Assembly (NCBI GenBank): GCA_020744425.1
Contig: JAGMUV010000003.1
Location: forward strand, 2,790,001-2,854,000
Direction of reading: 5' to 3'
Origin: Dactylonectria macrodidyma
Lineage: Eukaryota; Ascomycota; Sordariomycetes; Hypocreales; Nectriaceae
DNA length: 64,000 nt
In this document: positions 11,250-22,826 of the stretch, piece after piece
How positions within the stretch are numbered: the first letter of the stretch is position 1
How the letters are laid out: each line of letters opens with the position of its first letter
The notes under the pieces: model-generated
The model's database searches: none
What the model was told of the DNA's origin: nothing
The model's input: only the letters and a program-made list of their open reading frames with translations
Program-made: the position numbers and the translations under genes

Positions 11250-13553
11250 ATGTCTTCGCAACCGCTGCCCCAGCTTAACATCGACCGCTACGTCGTTATC
11301 CACGTTGCGACCACCTGCGACGAGCACGGCGTCTATGTGACAAAGGACTCGGCCGAGGTCATTGAGCTCGGATGGATCCTGCTCGATGCTAACTCTCTCG
11401 AGGAGGTGAGTTTTCCCAAGCTGCTCCTCAAATCCCCAAATCCACGGCCCAACCCAGCACAGAGCCAGCACTTTCAACATTCCATCTCCGTCGACGTAAA
11501 TTGCTAACTCTCATCTTTCTCTGCTGCTAGATCACCCACGAGAGCGTTCTTGTCAAACCCGTCAACACTCCCATCACTCCCCTGTGCAGTAAGTTTTCCA
11601 CGCTACGATCCCACAATTCTCTCCGCCTTCTCTTTTGATCTCCGTGGGCCTGGCCCGCCGCGCGCCCATCTGCCAAATCCACCAGCGTTCACGCACCATC
11701 TGAGCAAAAAATTGAGTTAACACGTCGACTTCCCTAGCGAGCCTGACGACTCTGACGTGGGAACATGTTCGAAACGCTGGTACCTTTAGAGATGCTATCA
11801 CCCGATTCGACACCTTCGCTACCGAGTACTTGACCTCCAAGAACCTCGACTTCGTCTTCGTCACCCTCGATGCCTGGGATCTCCGTGTCCAGCTTCCTCG
11901 CGAAGCCCGCGACAAGGCCGTCGTGTTGCCCCCCTACCTGCAGCACTCTCGCACCTTCGACCTCCGCACAGAGTACCAGAGATGGCAGCAGCACCACCCC
12001 GAGTCGCTGCCCTTCGGTCCCTCGATGCTCTCCAACATCTGTGCCGCCCTCGAGGTCGAGCCCGTTCAGTCGAGCGCTCCCATCAAGCACAACCTGCCCT
12101 TCCATCTGCAGGCCCTCGCTCCCGCTTCACCCCGCCGTGCCATGGAGGAGGCCATTACACTTGCCCGCGTTCTCCGTGGCCTGATCCGCAAGTCGCAGCC
12201 TCCCCAGGAGCACCCCGATGTCTTGACCCGGCCCATGGATGCCCGAGCCGATGTGAGAGCCTTCCTTTCGGAGAGAAGCAAGGTTCTTCACATGTCTGGT
12301 CTGCCCCATGACACCACCCAGTCCGAGCTTGAGAGCTGGTTCACCCAGTTTGGTGGTCGCCCCATTGCTTTCTGGACTCTGCGCACTCCTGAGCAGCACA
12401 AGCCTACCGGCACTGGATTTGCTGTCTTCTCTTCCCACGAAGAGGTAAGTCCCCACATTCCGTGTTCGATGCTTGACGGCACCGATTGCCTCATGGGTAC
12501 CTGTCGCACTGGGTCGAAAATCAGGCCATGCTTGAAAGCCCCCCTAATCTGTCAGCTACTAACGTTAGACAGGCTGCCGAGAGTCTCTGCATGAACGGCC
12601 GCGCCCTAAACGAAAAGGCTATCGAGGTGTCGCCCTCGTCAAGCCGTGTGCTTGACCGCGCTCAGGATATCTTGACCCCTTTCCCTCCTAGCAAGAACCG
12701 ACCTCGACCCGGTGACTGGACCTGCCCGTCGTGCGGCTTCTCCAACTTCCAGCGCCGAACCGCCTGTTTCCGATGTTCTTTTCCAGCTGTCGGCGCTGGT
12801 CCTTCGAACGATGTTGGTAGTGGCGGTGGCGGCGGTGGTGGCAACTATGGAGGATATGGCGGCTATGGCCCGCCTGCTATGATGCCGCCACCTCCTCATG
12901 GTGGCCACCACGGTCCCATGGGCCATGGCGGCGGCCGCATGGGTGGCAGCGGTGTCGTACCGTTCCGTGCTGGTGATTGGAAGTGTGGCAACGAGGTTTG
13001 TGGCTACCACAACTTTGCCAAGAACGTCTGCTGCCTGCGTTGTGGCGCCAGCCGTGCCGGTGCTGCAGTCGTTGCCGACTCCGGATATCCTTCGCCCATG
13101 GACAACTCTTCTCAGTACAGCATGAGCCAGGGCTCCATGGCTGGAACTCCCGGTCCCGGCCCCTTTTCCTCTGCGAGCTCCTTTGGATCCGGCGGTGGCT
13201 ATAACCAGCATTTTGGCGGTCCCCCTAGCCACTACCTCCCTTCTGGTCTGGGCGGAGGCGCGGCAGCTTACCCCAGCTCGCTCAACACCCATGGTGGCGG
13301 TTTCGGATCGGCCCCCGGATCTCACTCGGCTGGACCCTTCGACAGCAGAGCTGCCGAAGCTGCGTTCCAATCGGCGAGCAATGGTCCAGCCTCTGCCGGC
13401 CCCTCCAACAACTTCTACAACAGCTCCAACAATGCCGGCAACGAGAACGACCCCTTCGCCTTCCTTTCTAGCGGAATTGGTGGGCTGTCCGTTAGCGGCG
13501 GCGATGCTCGTCAGAACGGAGGCTCTGCTCCTCCCAGCAAGTCGCCTGCCTAA
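11250..13553 (+). CDS. nrp1: Nrp1-like RNA-binding protein: pseudo-exonuclease, RRM and two RanBP2 zinc fingers
   Basis: Homologue by architecture of yeast Nrp1, a putative RNA-binding protein found in stress granules. Exons 11250-11405, 11531-11588, 11738-12444 and 12573-13553 join in frame (633 residues); the third intron has a textbook CTACTAAC branch site. Residues ~11-240 resemble a DEDD 3'-5' exonuclease of the ERI-1/KapD type (VIHVATTCDEHG, then VIELGWILLDA, later WDLRVQLP). However the first motif, normally DxE, reads His18-x-Ala20, so catalysis is probably lost. Residues ~253-330 form an RRM (KVLHMSGLPHDTTQSELESW, GTGFAVFSS). Zinc fingers sit at ~353-381 (GDWTCPSCGFSNFQRRTACFRC) and ~440-467 (GDWKCGNEVCGYHNF...CLRC), separated by a Gly-rich linker. 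The tail is Gly/Ser/Asn-rich, as expected for granule-associated proteins. The leader upstream is long and pyrimidine-rich. Confidence 0.88.
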
Positions 13554-15688
13554 GCATTGATTTTAACTTTGCTACCGCCAGGCTGGTGTGTACATGCGTT
13601 CCTTTTTGATCACCATCATCAGCCCTTGGACGGGTGACGATTCCGTGTCATTTTTTTGTTGCGCAAAACGACTTGGGATGATGAATATAGAGCATTTGAC
13701 CTTGGCAAGTAACTTCTGGACTTGGTTGTTCTCTTTGAGGAAAGGCAGGCGGTGTGTATTGGTTTTGGAAGACCAGGAACGGAGTGTCGGACACCATTTT
13801 CAGGCGGGACTTCTTTAAAAAATTTCGAAGGCTGGAAGACAAAAGTGACTACCTTGCCCAATGCCAGGGCTGCTCTTGGGGGGTTGACGAGTCTATCAGT
13901 TCGGTATTGTTCGGTACGGGGAGCTTTACTAGGCCGCTGTCTCCTTTGGTGGGCCAGACAGCATGATATCTTGCTTCACTTTGCCGATATCATGTCGTCT
14001 TGGCCGCGATCAACGGGATGGAGGCTGTTTTGCTGGAAAACTGGTTCCGGGGGTCGGGTGCATAGCGAAGGGGAGTGTAAGGGTATATCTTGGCCTTTGT
14101 GTGCGACTCAAATATCCAGTTTGGCCGGTGTCAGCTTGCTACCCGACAAACTGCTTTTCTGTCTTGTCATCCTCCCTCATCTTTCCTCTTCACGTCATCT
14201 CATTGTTTCATTCTCTCATGTCTTGTTTTTTGCTTCCCCCCCCCTTTTCGTCGTCCCCTTCTCATCACTCATAACCCAGCACTCATCACATACATGTCAA
14301 GTTCTCAATTTGTCTTTTCATTTTCATCTCTATATGCTTGAGTCTTTTCTCCTTTTCATTTTGGGACGCGCAGGAGCTGGGGAGCCGGCGGAAGGGAAAC
14401 TCAACGGGGAAATCGGGGCTGGCGGACGGTGGAGTCAGGGAGTGCAAAGGGAAAATCTCTCGCCAACAAAGGCTGGCTTATACATATTGTTCGCTCTGCT
14501 TTCTGGTGGGGGTGCTAGCGGCTTGCGCTCTCTTACCTCCCCTGTGTGTCTCGCTTTCCATAAGGGCCAACCTTACAGGACGAAAAAAAGGGGGCGTTCC
14601 CGGTTACACACCACTCATCTATCCAGCTGTCTCTACCGTGTCATTGGAGGAACATGGAACTGGAAGCTATTGGAGCTTGGTCTTGAGGGACTCTGGAGGT
14701 GGAGGAAGAAGGGCGGGAATTTGAACCGGTTGTACCGCCTAAACTGGCTGGAACGGGATGGTTAAGGTTGGATGCAATGGACTGGACGGGCGGGTTCTGG
14801 TTGGAGGTTGTGATGCTTTTTCTGTTACTCTTTCTGGTGGTTTTTCTTTCTCCTTTTCTCCGTTTCTGTTGATAGGTAATCTCTTCAGGGGCATATCTCT
14901 TATCGTGTCGCAGATGCTGCATACCTATGCTAGGCTGCAAAAAGAATGTCCTTTCCGTTGCGCTTGGCTTGTTTGTTCACCTTGGCTTTTGTCATCGAGT
15001 CCGTTTCTGCAATTACGAAAAGCCACTTATGCATAGATACTGGTCGTTGGGGAGCAGGTACGACATGGATAAAAAAAGAGCATTGCTATTTGCACAGTTA
15101 AATATTGCTATCCGCACACCATTTTCAGATGAGTGCACTTCTCCTTAGCGATAGTAATTTCAATCAAAGTCATAAGACTATATAGATATTAGGAGTATGT
15201 AAACTACACGAGGGCGATGCAGATGACAAGGGGCTATAGATATGTTGATTTAGGGAGCACCTAGCTCCAGTTTGGCTTGCGGGCTATTGCGAAGTGCTGC
15301 GCAGATAGCAACAGTTAACTTTGCGAATAGCAATACTCTGAAAAAAAAGGCAGTTTTATACTAAAAGGACCCGGGATATCGTGAGTGTAGGTTTGTTCCT
15401 GAATTGATCTCTCATACACGGGGCGGGATGCACTTTGCTCTGAACATGTGTGTTCGAGTCATTATCGAAGTCAACCAAGGGCGTGCATATGCACAGAGAT
15501 GTACTATAAGGGTTCTTTTAGACATTACTAGAGACTTCTGATAATCCTAGAGACAGATTTTCTTAACCACCGACCCCTTTTCAATCCCTTTGACCAACCG
15601 TGTCTCGCATCATCGGAATATTTTCGTACATCTTGTTGATTTGCTTCTCTGATGTTGGCCTGGATGGGTCACTTTGTTCCATCATCCT
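13554..15688. other. Intergenic between two convergent genes
   Basis: 3' flanks of the Nrp1-like gene (+) and the large Q-rich gene (-). A 347-codon plus-strand ORF at 13722-14765 overlaps alternative ORFs in two other frames and has no domain signature. The part at about 15140-15560 is noticeably AT-richer than its surroundings and could be a degraded repeat, but I see no terminal repeats or coding remnants. Confidence 0.45.
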
Positions 15689-18600
15689 TTAGCCCTGTGC
15701 TGGCCATTGTGGTTGATCCTGGTCCTGCGACCCCGGGAGATTCATACCCTGAGGTTGGACTTGGCCTTGATGCTGAACTAGATTCTGGACGGGGAGCTGA
15801 TGCTGCAGTTGATGCTGGGTCAATTGCTGATTATGGATGGTGAACTGAGGCTGTGCCAGTTGCTGATGCTGAGCAAATTGCTGGGCCTGAATTGGGACTT
15901 GAGAATGTGCCGGCTGCTGGGCTTGATGTTGTACAGGTTGCTGATGCTGGGAGAATTGCTGATTCTGATTAGGGAGTTGATGCTGCACCAGTTGTTGGTT
16001 CAGAACCGGGACTTGATGTTGTCCGGGTGGCTGTATCTGTGGTCCCTGAGCGAAGCCTGCCTGGATGAACCCCCCTTGTCCAAATCCCCCCTGCTGCTGA
16101 ACTGGCCCTTGATGCTCATCATTTGGCAGTAGCGGATGTGGTCCTTCATACCTCAAATCGGGCTGCCTCATGTTCGAGTTAAGTGGCCAGAACTGATTTC
16201 GGGGTCGATTTCGCATCCCTGCAGGCAACGTATCCCGCACCCTTCGCTGGGCTTCCTCCTGACTCCGTTCCATGACCTGTCGCTCCCATAAATGTGAGGC
16301 TTCGGCATGTTCCTGCGAGTGCAAGTACGGTTGATTTATCAGCAAGCCTGGGTTTTGCACCAGCATTTGTTGCATGGCCAGGTTTTCTTGTGCATGGCGA
16401 GACTCGAGGTTCTGCCTTTCTCGCTGTTGATCTGCCCGCAATTCTTGCTGCCGCTGTGCTTGCTGGGTCAGCATTAGTTGATGCAGTTGCTGGGCCAGCC
16501 ATCGTTGCCGCTGCGGTGGCTGCAGTGCCCGCATTTGTTGGATCTGCTGTGTCTGCTGAGCGCGCAATTGCTTAAACTGCTGAAACTGTCGATATAACTG
16601 TGCCTGCCGTCTCTGCTGTTCCGTCCCTTGCTGCTGTTGAAGGCCCTGGTACTGTGCTGCCTGGGGTTGTGCGACTCCAGGTTGGATAGGGGCTTGATTC
16701 TGTGCAGGCATCTGATGTTGTAACATTGTTTGCTGCTGTTGCTGCACTGGAATGTAATGCTGTGCTGATTGCTGAGTCTGTGCTGGGGCTTGATATCCCA
16801 CCGGTACTTGACGCTGTGAGGATTGCTGTGAGGATTGCTGCATAGGTACTCCCACAGATGCCGGAAAACGCTCTCCTGGCACTTGGTTTCCCCATACATC
16901 TCGATGCTGCACTGATGCTCGACTCTGCACTAGCTCTTGATTCTGTGGGCTGTGGGTAGCCCCTTCTTGTTGACCTGATTGTTCCTGACCCGGCTGTTCT
17001 TGGTTCGCTGCCGGTCCTTGGTATACAATTCCTTGAAGTTGGCCCATCTGCGCGGGGAAGTCTTCTTCCACCATCATATGGACTTGTGGCATAGCGTACG
17101 CCTGGGGATCGATCTGGGCTCTAGAATACTGTCCTTGCTGGAGCTGCGTTGTAAGATTCTGCTCTGGGAGATTTTGTTGGAATTGCTGGGTTTCAAACGC
17201 CCCCTCCATAGTCCCTTCTCCCTCCGGCTGCTCTTCGCCATCTCCATCTCCACCGGCCCCATCGTTCTCTGTCTCTTCTTCCCCTGAGTCTTCTTCTGTG
17301 CTCTCATCTTGCGTCTCATCGCCAGTCTCTTCCACATGGGCGCCACCATGCTGGTTGTTACTGTCATTGTTGCCATCGCCATCCCCATCCCCATCGCTGC
17401 CATCGTCACCATCGTTGCCGTTAAAGTTATCGTTGCCATTGTCGTCACCATCGTTGTTGCTGCCATCATCCTCATCAGCGTCGTCCATTTCTTCATCCTC
17501 TCCATCGTCATCGTCGTCGTCGTCGTCATAGTCTCCGTCCTCATCGTCTCCGTCATCATCATCTCCACTTGGGACTGGACCGTCTATGTTGTCATGCAAC
17601 CATTTGCCCCAATTGAAGGTGGTGAACATTTCCTTATCATCATACGTTTCCCACTCTTGGGCGATCAATATCTGATCCTCGCCAACCCCCACGTCCGGTC
17701 CCATTCCCAGTAGCGTGTCATTGATGAAATTGGCCCAAGCCTGTGTGTCGTCGAGTGCTGGAGCCTCAGACGGATTGCACTCGGGCTGAGGTCGAAGGGG
17801 CATCCCACGCCTGATTTCGTCGTCGAGAGAGTAGGTGGATGAAGACCATCCGTCAGACCCATCATCGCTACACACTTCATCGCTACCAGTATAACCGTTC
17901 TCGTAATCGCCACAAAAGGCCAAGGAACGCAGCCGCTCCTGTTCATCGTCTTTGATTATTTCCTGCTGCTGCTGTGGCGTGAGGTCGTTCCAGCGTTTCT
18001 TGAGGGCGTGCTTTCGCTTCCAGTGATGTCGTGTGTCCACATGCTTCAGGACGTTTTCATCGTCGGAGATGTATATTTCATCTTCAGTCGGTACGAGATT
18101 CTCTCCGGTACTGAAGTCGATGTAGCCCCATATGACCATGTCCATTAAATGCTCGTCAAGCTCCAAGCCACGGGCAACAGCTTCAATTGGAATAAGCTCG
18201 TTTGGGCGTAAAAGATGTCTAATTCCTTTCCCCCAACCCTCGAGATGGCCGACTCCGACTTCTGGGCAAGGAACACCATAATAGATACGGCGATCATCCC
18301 ATTGGCCATGCGGAATCTCGTAATCATACCGTACTTTGAGGTCTCTGAACTCATGTAATTTGGTGTACTTCTTGCACATGAGTAGCTGCCAGAGTGGATA
18401 CAAGCCTTTCTGGCCCAGCATGATGTCAACAAGCTCAGTTTCGGCTGGGCCAAAGACAGGGTCGATACAATGCATGCCAAGCTTCACGAAGAAGAATTGG
18501 GCATTATAGAGGTCTCGCTCAGACCACAATTCTGGCGAACGCAACAATGCCTGTCGTTGGGCGGTGGTGGCAACTTCCATGAGGAGCCAGAGACGGACAA

Positions 18601-19513
18601 GTGTGGAAAGCATGCCCTTGGGCAAACGGTGTCCATTGCGAGCAAGAATGGCGATGATCTCCCTGCAGTACCGAACGCGCCCCAAGACCATTTGAAGATA
18701 CTTTATGCCAGGTATCAGCCTAGTGTCATTCCGTAGATGTGCTGGAATTTGAGACTGAGCTCCTGGGTCCTGGCCTACCCATGTCCGGCCAGAGGGGTCC
18801 GGGACCAAGTGACGGCGATAGAGACGGAAGCTGAAGACTTGGGATGCGATGGGGGCGTTGAATTTTAGCCACATCTTGACGGTGGAGTACATGTGGTTTC
18901 GGACGGCTTCGTGGAATGATCGGCTGACTGAATAAAGATTCAGAATATCGCGAGGACCCAGGTGCTTGCCGAGTTCAACAGCAAGTTCTGCATGTTGGCA
19001 GAGCGCAGTGATGATGTCGTGGCTTGTGTGCTTGAGGCTGAGCTTGCTCATGTGGTCTTCTGGGTTGTATGGAGTGTTTCCACCGAAGAACACATCGACC
19101 CCGTCCGGCTCAAACTTGAACTTCTTTTTGGGTCCTCCGGAGAGATGGTCTTGCTCGACATCGAAGCCGGTTCTCAAAGGCACGTCGTCTTCCATCGCTG
19201 CATCATCAAGGGAGTCATCTTCTGAATCCCGCGTGAAATAACCCTCAGGGATCATCGGCCACTCAGGGATGACGATACCTAGAGCTCGCAAGTTTGCCTC
19301 CGCTCTGTTAGCGCGTTCAGTCTCCTTGACAGCTCGCTGCTTCAAGGCCGTGGCGACCTCGGCTGCTGTGATGGTCCGTCCATATGGCGCAAGCGTTTGA
19401 AGCGTCTGTAGTTGATGAAATGCGACGGCAGCTATCTTGCTGGCCTCGAGGGGGCGGAACCCTCGACGCTGAGCGTTTGTCATAACATCTCGAGGTGCAA
19501 AAGGCAGCGACAT
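15689..19513 (-). CDS. Large acidic, glutamine-rich protein with F-box-like segment
   Basis: One uninterrupted frame of 1274 residues from ATG 19513 (MSLPFAPRDV); the open frame extends to 19582 but only to a TTG. The N-terminal ~500 residues look folded. The segment KHLGPRDILNLYSVSRSFHEAVRNHMYSTVKMW near residues 155-190 resembles an F-box, and it is followed by a Leu-rich conserved-looking block (RLIPGIKYLQMVLGRVRYCREI, then WLLMEVATTAQRQ). Residues ~648-766 are an extremely acidic Asp/Glu/Asn/Gly tract encoded by GAT/GAC repeats. Residues ~770-1270 are Gln-rich (imperfect repeats such as VQHQ and PVQNQ). I infer an F-box or nuclear adaptor protein with a disordered, prion-like tail; the exact family is not recognised. 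Overlapping ORFs on the opposite strand are shadows of the repeats. Confidence 0.75.
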   Translation of the reverse strand: MSLPFAPRDVMTNAQRRGFRPLEASKIAAVAFHQLQTLQTLAPYGRTITAAEVATALKQRAVKETERANRAEANLRALGIVIPEWPMIPEGYFTRDSEDDSLDDAAMEDDVPLRTGFDVEQDHLSGGPKKKFKFEPDGVDVFFGGNTPYNPEDHMSKLSLKHTSHDIITALCQHAELAVELGKHLGPRDILNLYSVSRSFHEAVRNHMYSTVKMWLKFNAPIASQVFSFRLYRRHLVPDPSGRTWVGQDPGAQSQIPAHLRNDTRLIPGIKYLQMVLGRVRYCREIIAILARNGHRLPKGMLSTLVRLWLLMEVATTAQRQALLRSPELWSERDLYNAQFFFVKLGMHCIDPVFGPAETELVDIMLGQKGLYPLWQLLMCKKYTKLHEFRDLKVRYDYEIPHGQWDDRRIYYGVPCPEVGVGHLEGWGKGIRHLLRPNELIPIEAVARGLELDEHLMDMVIWGYIDFSTGENLVPTEDEIYISDDENVLKHVDTRHHWKRKHALKKRWNDLTPQQQQEIIKDDEQERLRSLAFCGDYENGYTGSDEVCSDDGSDGWSSSTYSLDDEIRRGMPLRPQPECNPSEAPALDDTQAWANFINDTLLGMGPDVGVGEDQILIAQEWETYDDKEMFTTFNWGKWLHDNIDGPVPSGDDDDGDDEDGDYDDDDDDDDGEDEEMDDADEDDGSNNDGDDNGNDNFNGNDGDDGSDGDGDGDGNNDSNNQHGGAHVEETGDETQDESTEEDSGEEETENDGAGGDGDGEEQPEGEGTMEGAFETQQFQQNLPEQNLTTQLQQGQYSRAQIDPQAYAMPQVHMMVEEDFPAQMGQLQGIVYQGPAANQEQPGQEQSGQQEGATHSPQNQELVQSRASVQHRDVWGNQVPGERFPASVGVPMQQSSQQSSQRQVPVGYQAPAQTQQSAQHYIPVQQQQQTMLQHQMPAQNQAPIQPGVAQPQAAQYQGLQQQQGTEQQRRQAQLYRQFQQFKQLRAQQTQQIQQMRALQPPQRQRWLAQQLHQLMLTQQAQRQQELRADQQRERQNLESRHAQENLAMQQMLVQNPGLLINQPYLHSQEHAEASHLWERQVMERSQEEAQRRVRDTLPAGMRNRPRNQFWPLNSNMRQPDLRYEGPHPLLPNDEHQGPVQQQGGFGQGGFIQAGFAQGPQIQPPGQHQVPVLNQQLVQHQLPNQNQQFSQHQQPVQHQAQQPAHSQVPIQAQQFAQHQQLAQPQFTIHNQQLTQHQLQHQLPVQNLVQHQGQVQPQGMNLPGSQDQDQPQWPAQG

Positions 19514-20310
19514 CGTGGCAGGACACTGGTAGGATACGACCAGCCCGATGATGAGAATTTTGATCTGGGGAAGTGAGGGCAAGAGAGGGCGAGGGTGTTG
19601 AAGGAAAGGGCGGGTTATCCGAGTCAGATCTGAAAGGAGGTAATAACCCTAAGCATTGTGCTTTCGGCTGGCTGTTGGTGGCCGATTGCTGATTGTTGAT
19701 TACTTTGGCAAAATATATTATCCTGCTGAAGGGGTGAGAGAAATGTAGGCAGATTGAGAATGGGGACGTCAATCCGCCAGCAGAAGAGATGGAGACGTGA
19801 CGTGAAGCCTGTCGAATGCAAAAGAACAATTAGACGTGAGAGGTTTCGATAGATACCTAGGTAAGGAAGGTAGAGAATAATGAATATCGAGGGAGCACGG
19901 GCGAAAGAAAACAAACGAGATTGGGGAGCCAGCCCAAATGAGAGGCACTTGGCTGCCAGCTGTCAAACAAAGCCTGCTAGTTGACACAAATCACACGCCT
20001 GCCCAAGCCCCTCAAGGAAGAACCTAAGGTATTGGGCGTTTATCTCACCTAAGTGCTCCCCAATGAGAAAAGTGTCACAATAATGTAGGCACCATCTATG
20101 AAAACTGCTCAAGGTGAGAGCAAAATGCCATGTGTATTTTGTTGCTCATCTTATCGCCGTAGGTAACTTCGCATCTGTCTCCAACTGCCTCAAGGTAACT
20201 CGCGTCTTGTCGTCAAATAGCAGGCCTCTCCTCAGTTATCACTGCTATCAGAGCAGCTGCGTTTCCTCATCCTATGAAGACTGTCTCTTCTCTACGAACT
20301 TCCACCTCAT
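19514..20310. other. Upstream region of the Q-rich gene and downstream region of hat2
   Basis: No gene recognised. Holds the promoter of the minus-strand Q-rich gene and the hat2 3' UTR. A perfect TACCTAGGTA palindrome lies at 19854-19863. Confidence 0.5.
19854..19863. repeat. TACCTAGGTA palindrome
   Basis: Ten-base perfect palindrome about 340 bp upstream of the Q-rich gene start. Related CCTAGG/TACCTA motifs recur in other intergenic regions of this window (see findings). Regulatory meaning is unknown. Confidence 0.6.
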
Positions 20311-21926
20311 CTATCGGTCGAGCTCGTCGACAGGCAGGTCGCCGTCGTCCTTGCCCACAATGGACTCCCCGACCTTCCAGATCTGTAACAAGTTGTCCTC
20401 TGCTGCACTTGCAACAAGCCAGGGCTCACTGGGATTCCAGCTAAAGTCTGCTAGGTGGTTTGTATGGCCACCGTGCATGAAAAGGCTGGAAGCGTGTCAG
20501 CGATTTGATGTTAGTGTAGTGCTTGAGGATATACGTACAGTTCAGGGACACCGTCGTCTTGGTCGTCGGGTAGCTGCTCCTCGCCCACACGGGAGAGGTC
20601 CCAGAAAATAATTCTCCGGTCGTAGCTGGCACTGCCTAGAATACCAGCCTCAGTGGGGTGCCACGCCAGGGATGTCACCGCATCCATGTGACCCTCCAGG
20701 GTATGCACCTTCTCCTTGACGTTGCGCAAATCCCAAATACCAATGGTCTTGTCTGCCGAGGCGGTGGCAACAAGGACCTCCGAGTTGGGGTTGAAGGCGA
20801 GAGCATTGATTGCATCCAGATGGCCGCGCCTGGCAGCCACCGCGGCCTTATTGGTTTCGCTGTGGCGAACATCAACAATCTGCAAAGTTTGATCGTCTGA
20901 GACGGAGCCAATGAAGTTCTTGGAGATGGGATGGTATTGAACATCGTTGACAATCTGAGTATGGTGGGTGTATCTCCTGGCGGGCTTCAGAATTCTCGAC
21001 TCTGCTTCAAGTGTCTTTAGGTCCCTGCGGTCGCGTTAGCTTTTCCTATACTTGAGTCTCCTGAGCCGGAAGCACTTACCAGAGGCACATGGTTTTATCC
21101 TCGCTACCAGAAGCAAGACACCCAGCCTCATGAGGGTTCCAATTGAGACCGAAGCCCTCCGCCTTGTGGCCAACAAGCTCAATCTGAGCGTTCACTCTGC
21201 CCAGCGAAGTGGGCTGAAGAGGATGCTTTGTTCGGTCGAAAATGAGGATCTTGCCATCAACACAGAGAGTGGCAATGATATCGGGGTTCTGTGGCTGATA
21301 TCGAGCTTTGTTGACCTCGCCAGGGTGCTCGATCTTCTGGACAATTTCGCATTTGATGGCGGCAACGTCTCCAGACTTGCCGTACCCGCCAATCTCACCG
21401 CGTTCCTCGTCATAGTGGTCAGGGTTGGGTGCCATTGGCTTCGGGATCTGAACGTCGGCAATCTGGACAAAGTTGGGGCTTTCGTCTGACGTGTGGGTTC
21501 CGAGGAGCAGTCGGTGAACTTGGTAGTTCTTGCCTTCGGGCTCCTTGACATCGGGGAACCACTGGACTGTGAGAGTAGGCCAGGTTAAGGCCGTTCTGTA
21601 ATTGTCAGCCCAGTCAACCCTATCGTTGCCGTGTGAAAACCGGCCTTACCCTAAGATCATATCGTACAAGAAAGGACTGTTCTTCTTCCACGTCTTGTAC
21701 TCTGCGCTGAGTGTCAGCAAGCGAGTCATGAATTAGGGCAAATTGCAGGGGTTTCATACCTTCGTTAATCAGGCGCTCGCCTTGGTCGTCCTCATCGTCG
21801 TGTGCCATCTCGACTATGGAATGCGTGAGTAAGGCCTTTCCGCTGAATGACTGCCGCCTGGTCGTGGCACTGGGGTTTGAAGAGCTCACCGTCAGGGTCG
21901 CGTTCCGCAGCCTGCGTCGGCGCCAT
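20311..21926 (-). CDS. hat2: Histone acetyltransferase type B subunit 2 (RbAp46/48-type WD40 protein)
   Basis: Histone H4-binding WD40 protein that partners the Hat1 acetyltransferase acting on newly made histones; RbAp48-family proteins also serve in chromatin assembly and deacetylase complexes. Six exons on the minus strand (21926-21890, 21813-21760, 21701-21650, 21595-21080, 21024-20539, 20485-20311) join in frame to 439 residues, the usual family length. The N-terminal histone-binding helix is seen in INEEYKTWKKNSPFLYDMI, then TALTWPTLTVQWFPDV. WD repeats include SGSEDKTMCLWDL, GSVSDDQTLQIVDVR, TASADKTIGIWDLR, GSASYDRRIIFWDL and ASAAEDNLLQIWKV. The acidic loop PDDQDDGVPEL before the last repeat is typical of RbAp48. 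It is divergent from xrn1, with 900 bp between the start codons. Confidence 0.95.
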
Positions 21927-22826
21927 AGTGATAGTTTAAAGCTCACAAGTCTTTTTTTAACGTCACAGAGTGATGTTCTGGTGAGAAGGCGGTGCGCGGC
22001 GAACTAGATGAGTGGCGATGAGCTGTGTGTGGTTGATGGAGAGCTTGCAAGATGCGCGGCTGAGGGAGTGGAGCTGTCGCACAGAGAAGGCTGAAAAGTG
22101 AGAGGAGGGTTCACGCGTCGCGCGTTAAGAGGTCTTGCTTGCTTGCGACTCTAGCCTTTAGCACATGGAGGGAGGGGTGTGGCTGGGGCTGCTTCCATTT
22201 GGGTGCAAACTGAAAGCCTGTCAACCTGTCAACGCTGGTTGGCGGTTGGAAGCACCATAGAAAATGCCCCATCCATCCCCTGTAATTCGCGGGCCTGAGC
22301 TCCGTGCTGGGCCTTCCACACTGCAAGTGCTCAGCCTCAAGGGAGTAGCGGGGTGTGGCTGGTGGGCCCTCGGCATTGACTCACATTGGCCGGCCTGGCA
22401 GCCCCTCCAAAAGCTGGCCGATTCAGGCAGAGCCCCATGGCTCAAACGCTGGACTTTGGATGCACGACACTGCGCCTCTAGCTTCCACATCGTCACGACA
22501 GCCCTGTCCTAACTATCACCTCTCCCCCTGTTATTCTTCTAACCGCCCTCCTTCCATCTTCTTGGACGCACGATTCTCTTCCTCGCTCCCTGGATTTTTG
22601 GAGGGACCTGCGACTTTGCTCCTCATTGCCTCTTTCCTCTCTGCTTGTATTTTCACCTGTTTTGCGGGAACCTTTGTCGGCTCACCTCTTGGTTGTTCCG
22701 TCATCACTCTTGCGACAGGATTTTCACGTTCGGCGCGCCTCTTATCCAGGTGCTTTCTTCGCCGCATTGCTTCGCAGCTTGTTTTGAATTGTTCCGTGGG
22801 CTCAGAGTCACCCACCGCCCGTCACC
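21927..22826. other. Divergent promoter region between hat2 and xrn1
   Basis: 900 bp between two start codons on opposite strands. Contains both promoters and 5' leaders. ORFs through it (for example 22355-22840 plus) have no protein signature. Confidence 0.5.

Noticed and set aside
13722..14765. 347-codon plus-strand ORF downstream of the Nrp1-like gene
   Set aside because: It has a Trp/Gly/Leu composition unlike a folded protein, two competing overlapping frames and no domain motif; it sits in a probable 3' UTR/intergenic region.
17074..17713. Met/Thr-rich and Ile/Val/Ser-rich ORFs opposite or out of frame with the Asp-rich tract
   Set aside because: Frame shadows of the GAT/GAC trinucleotide repeats in the large Q-rich gene.
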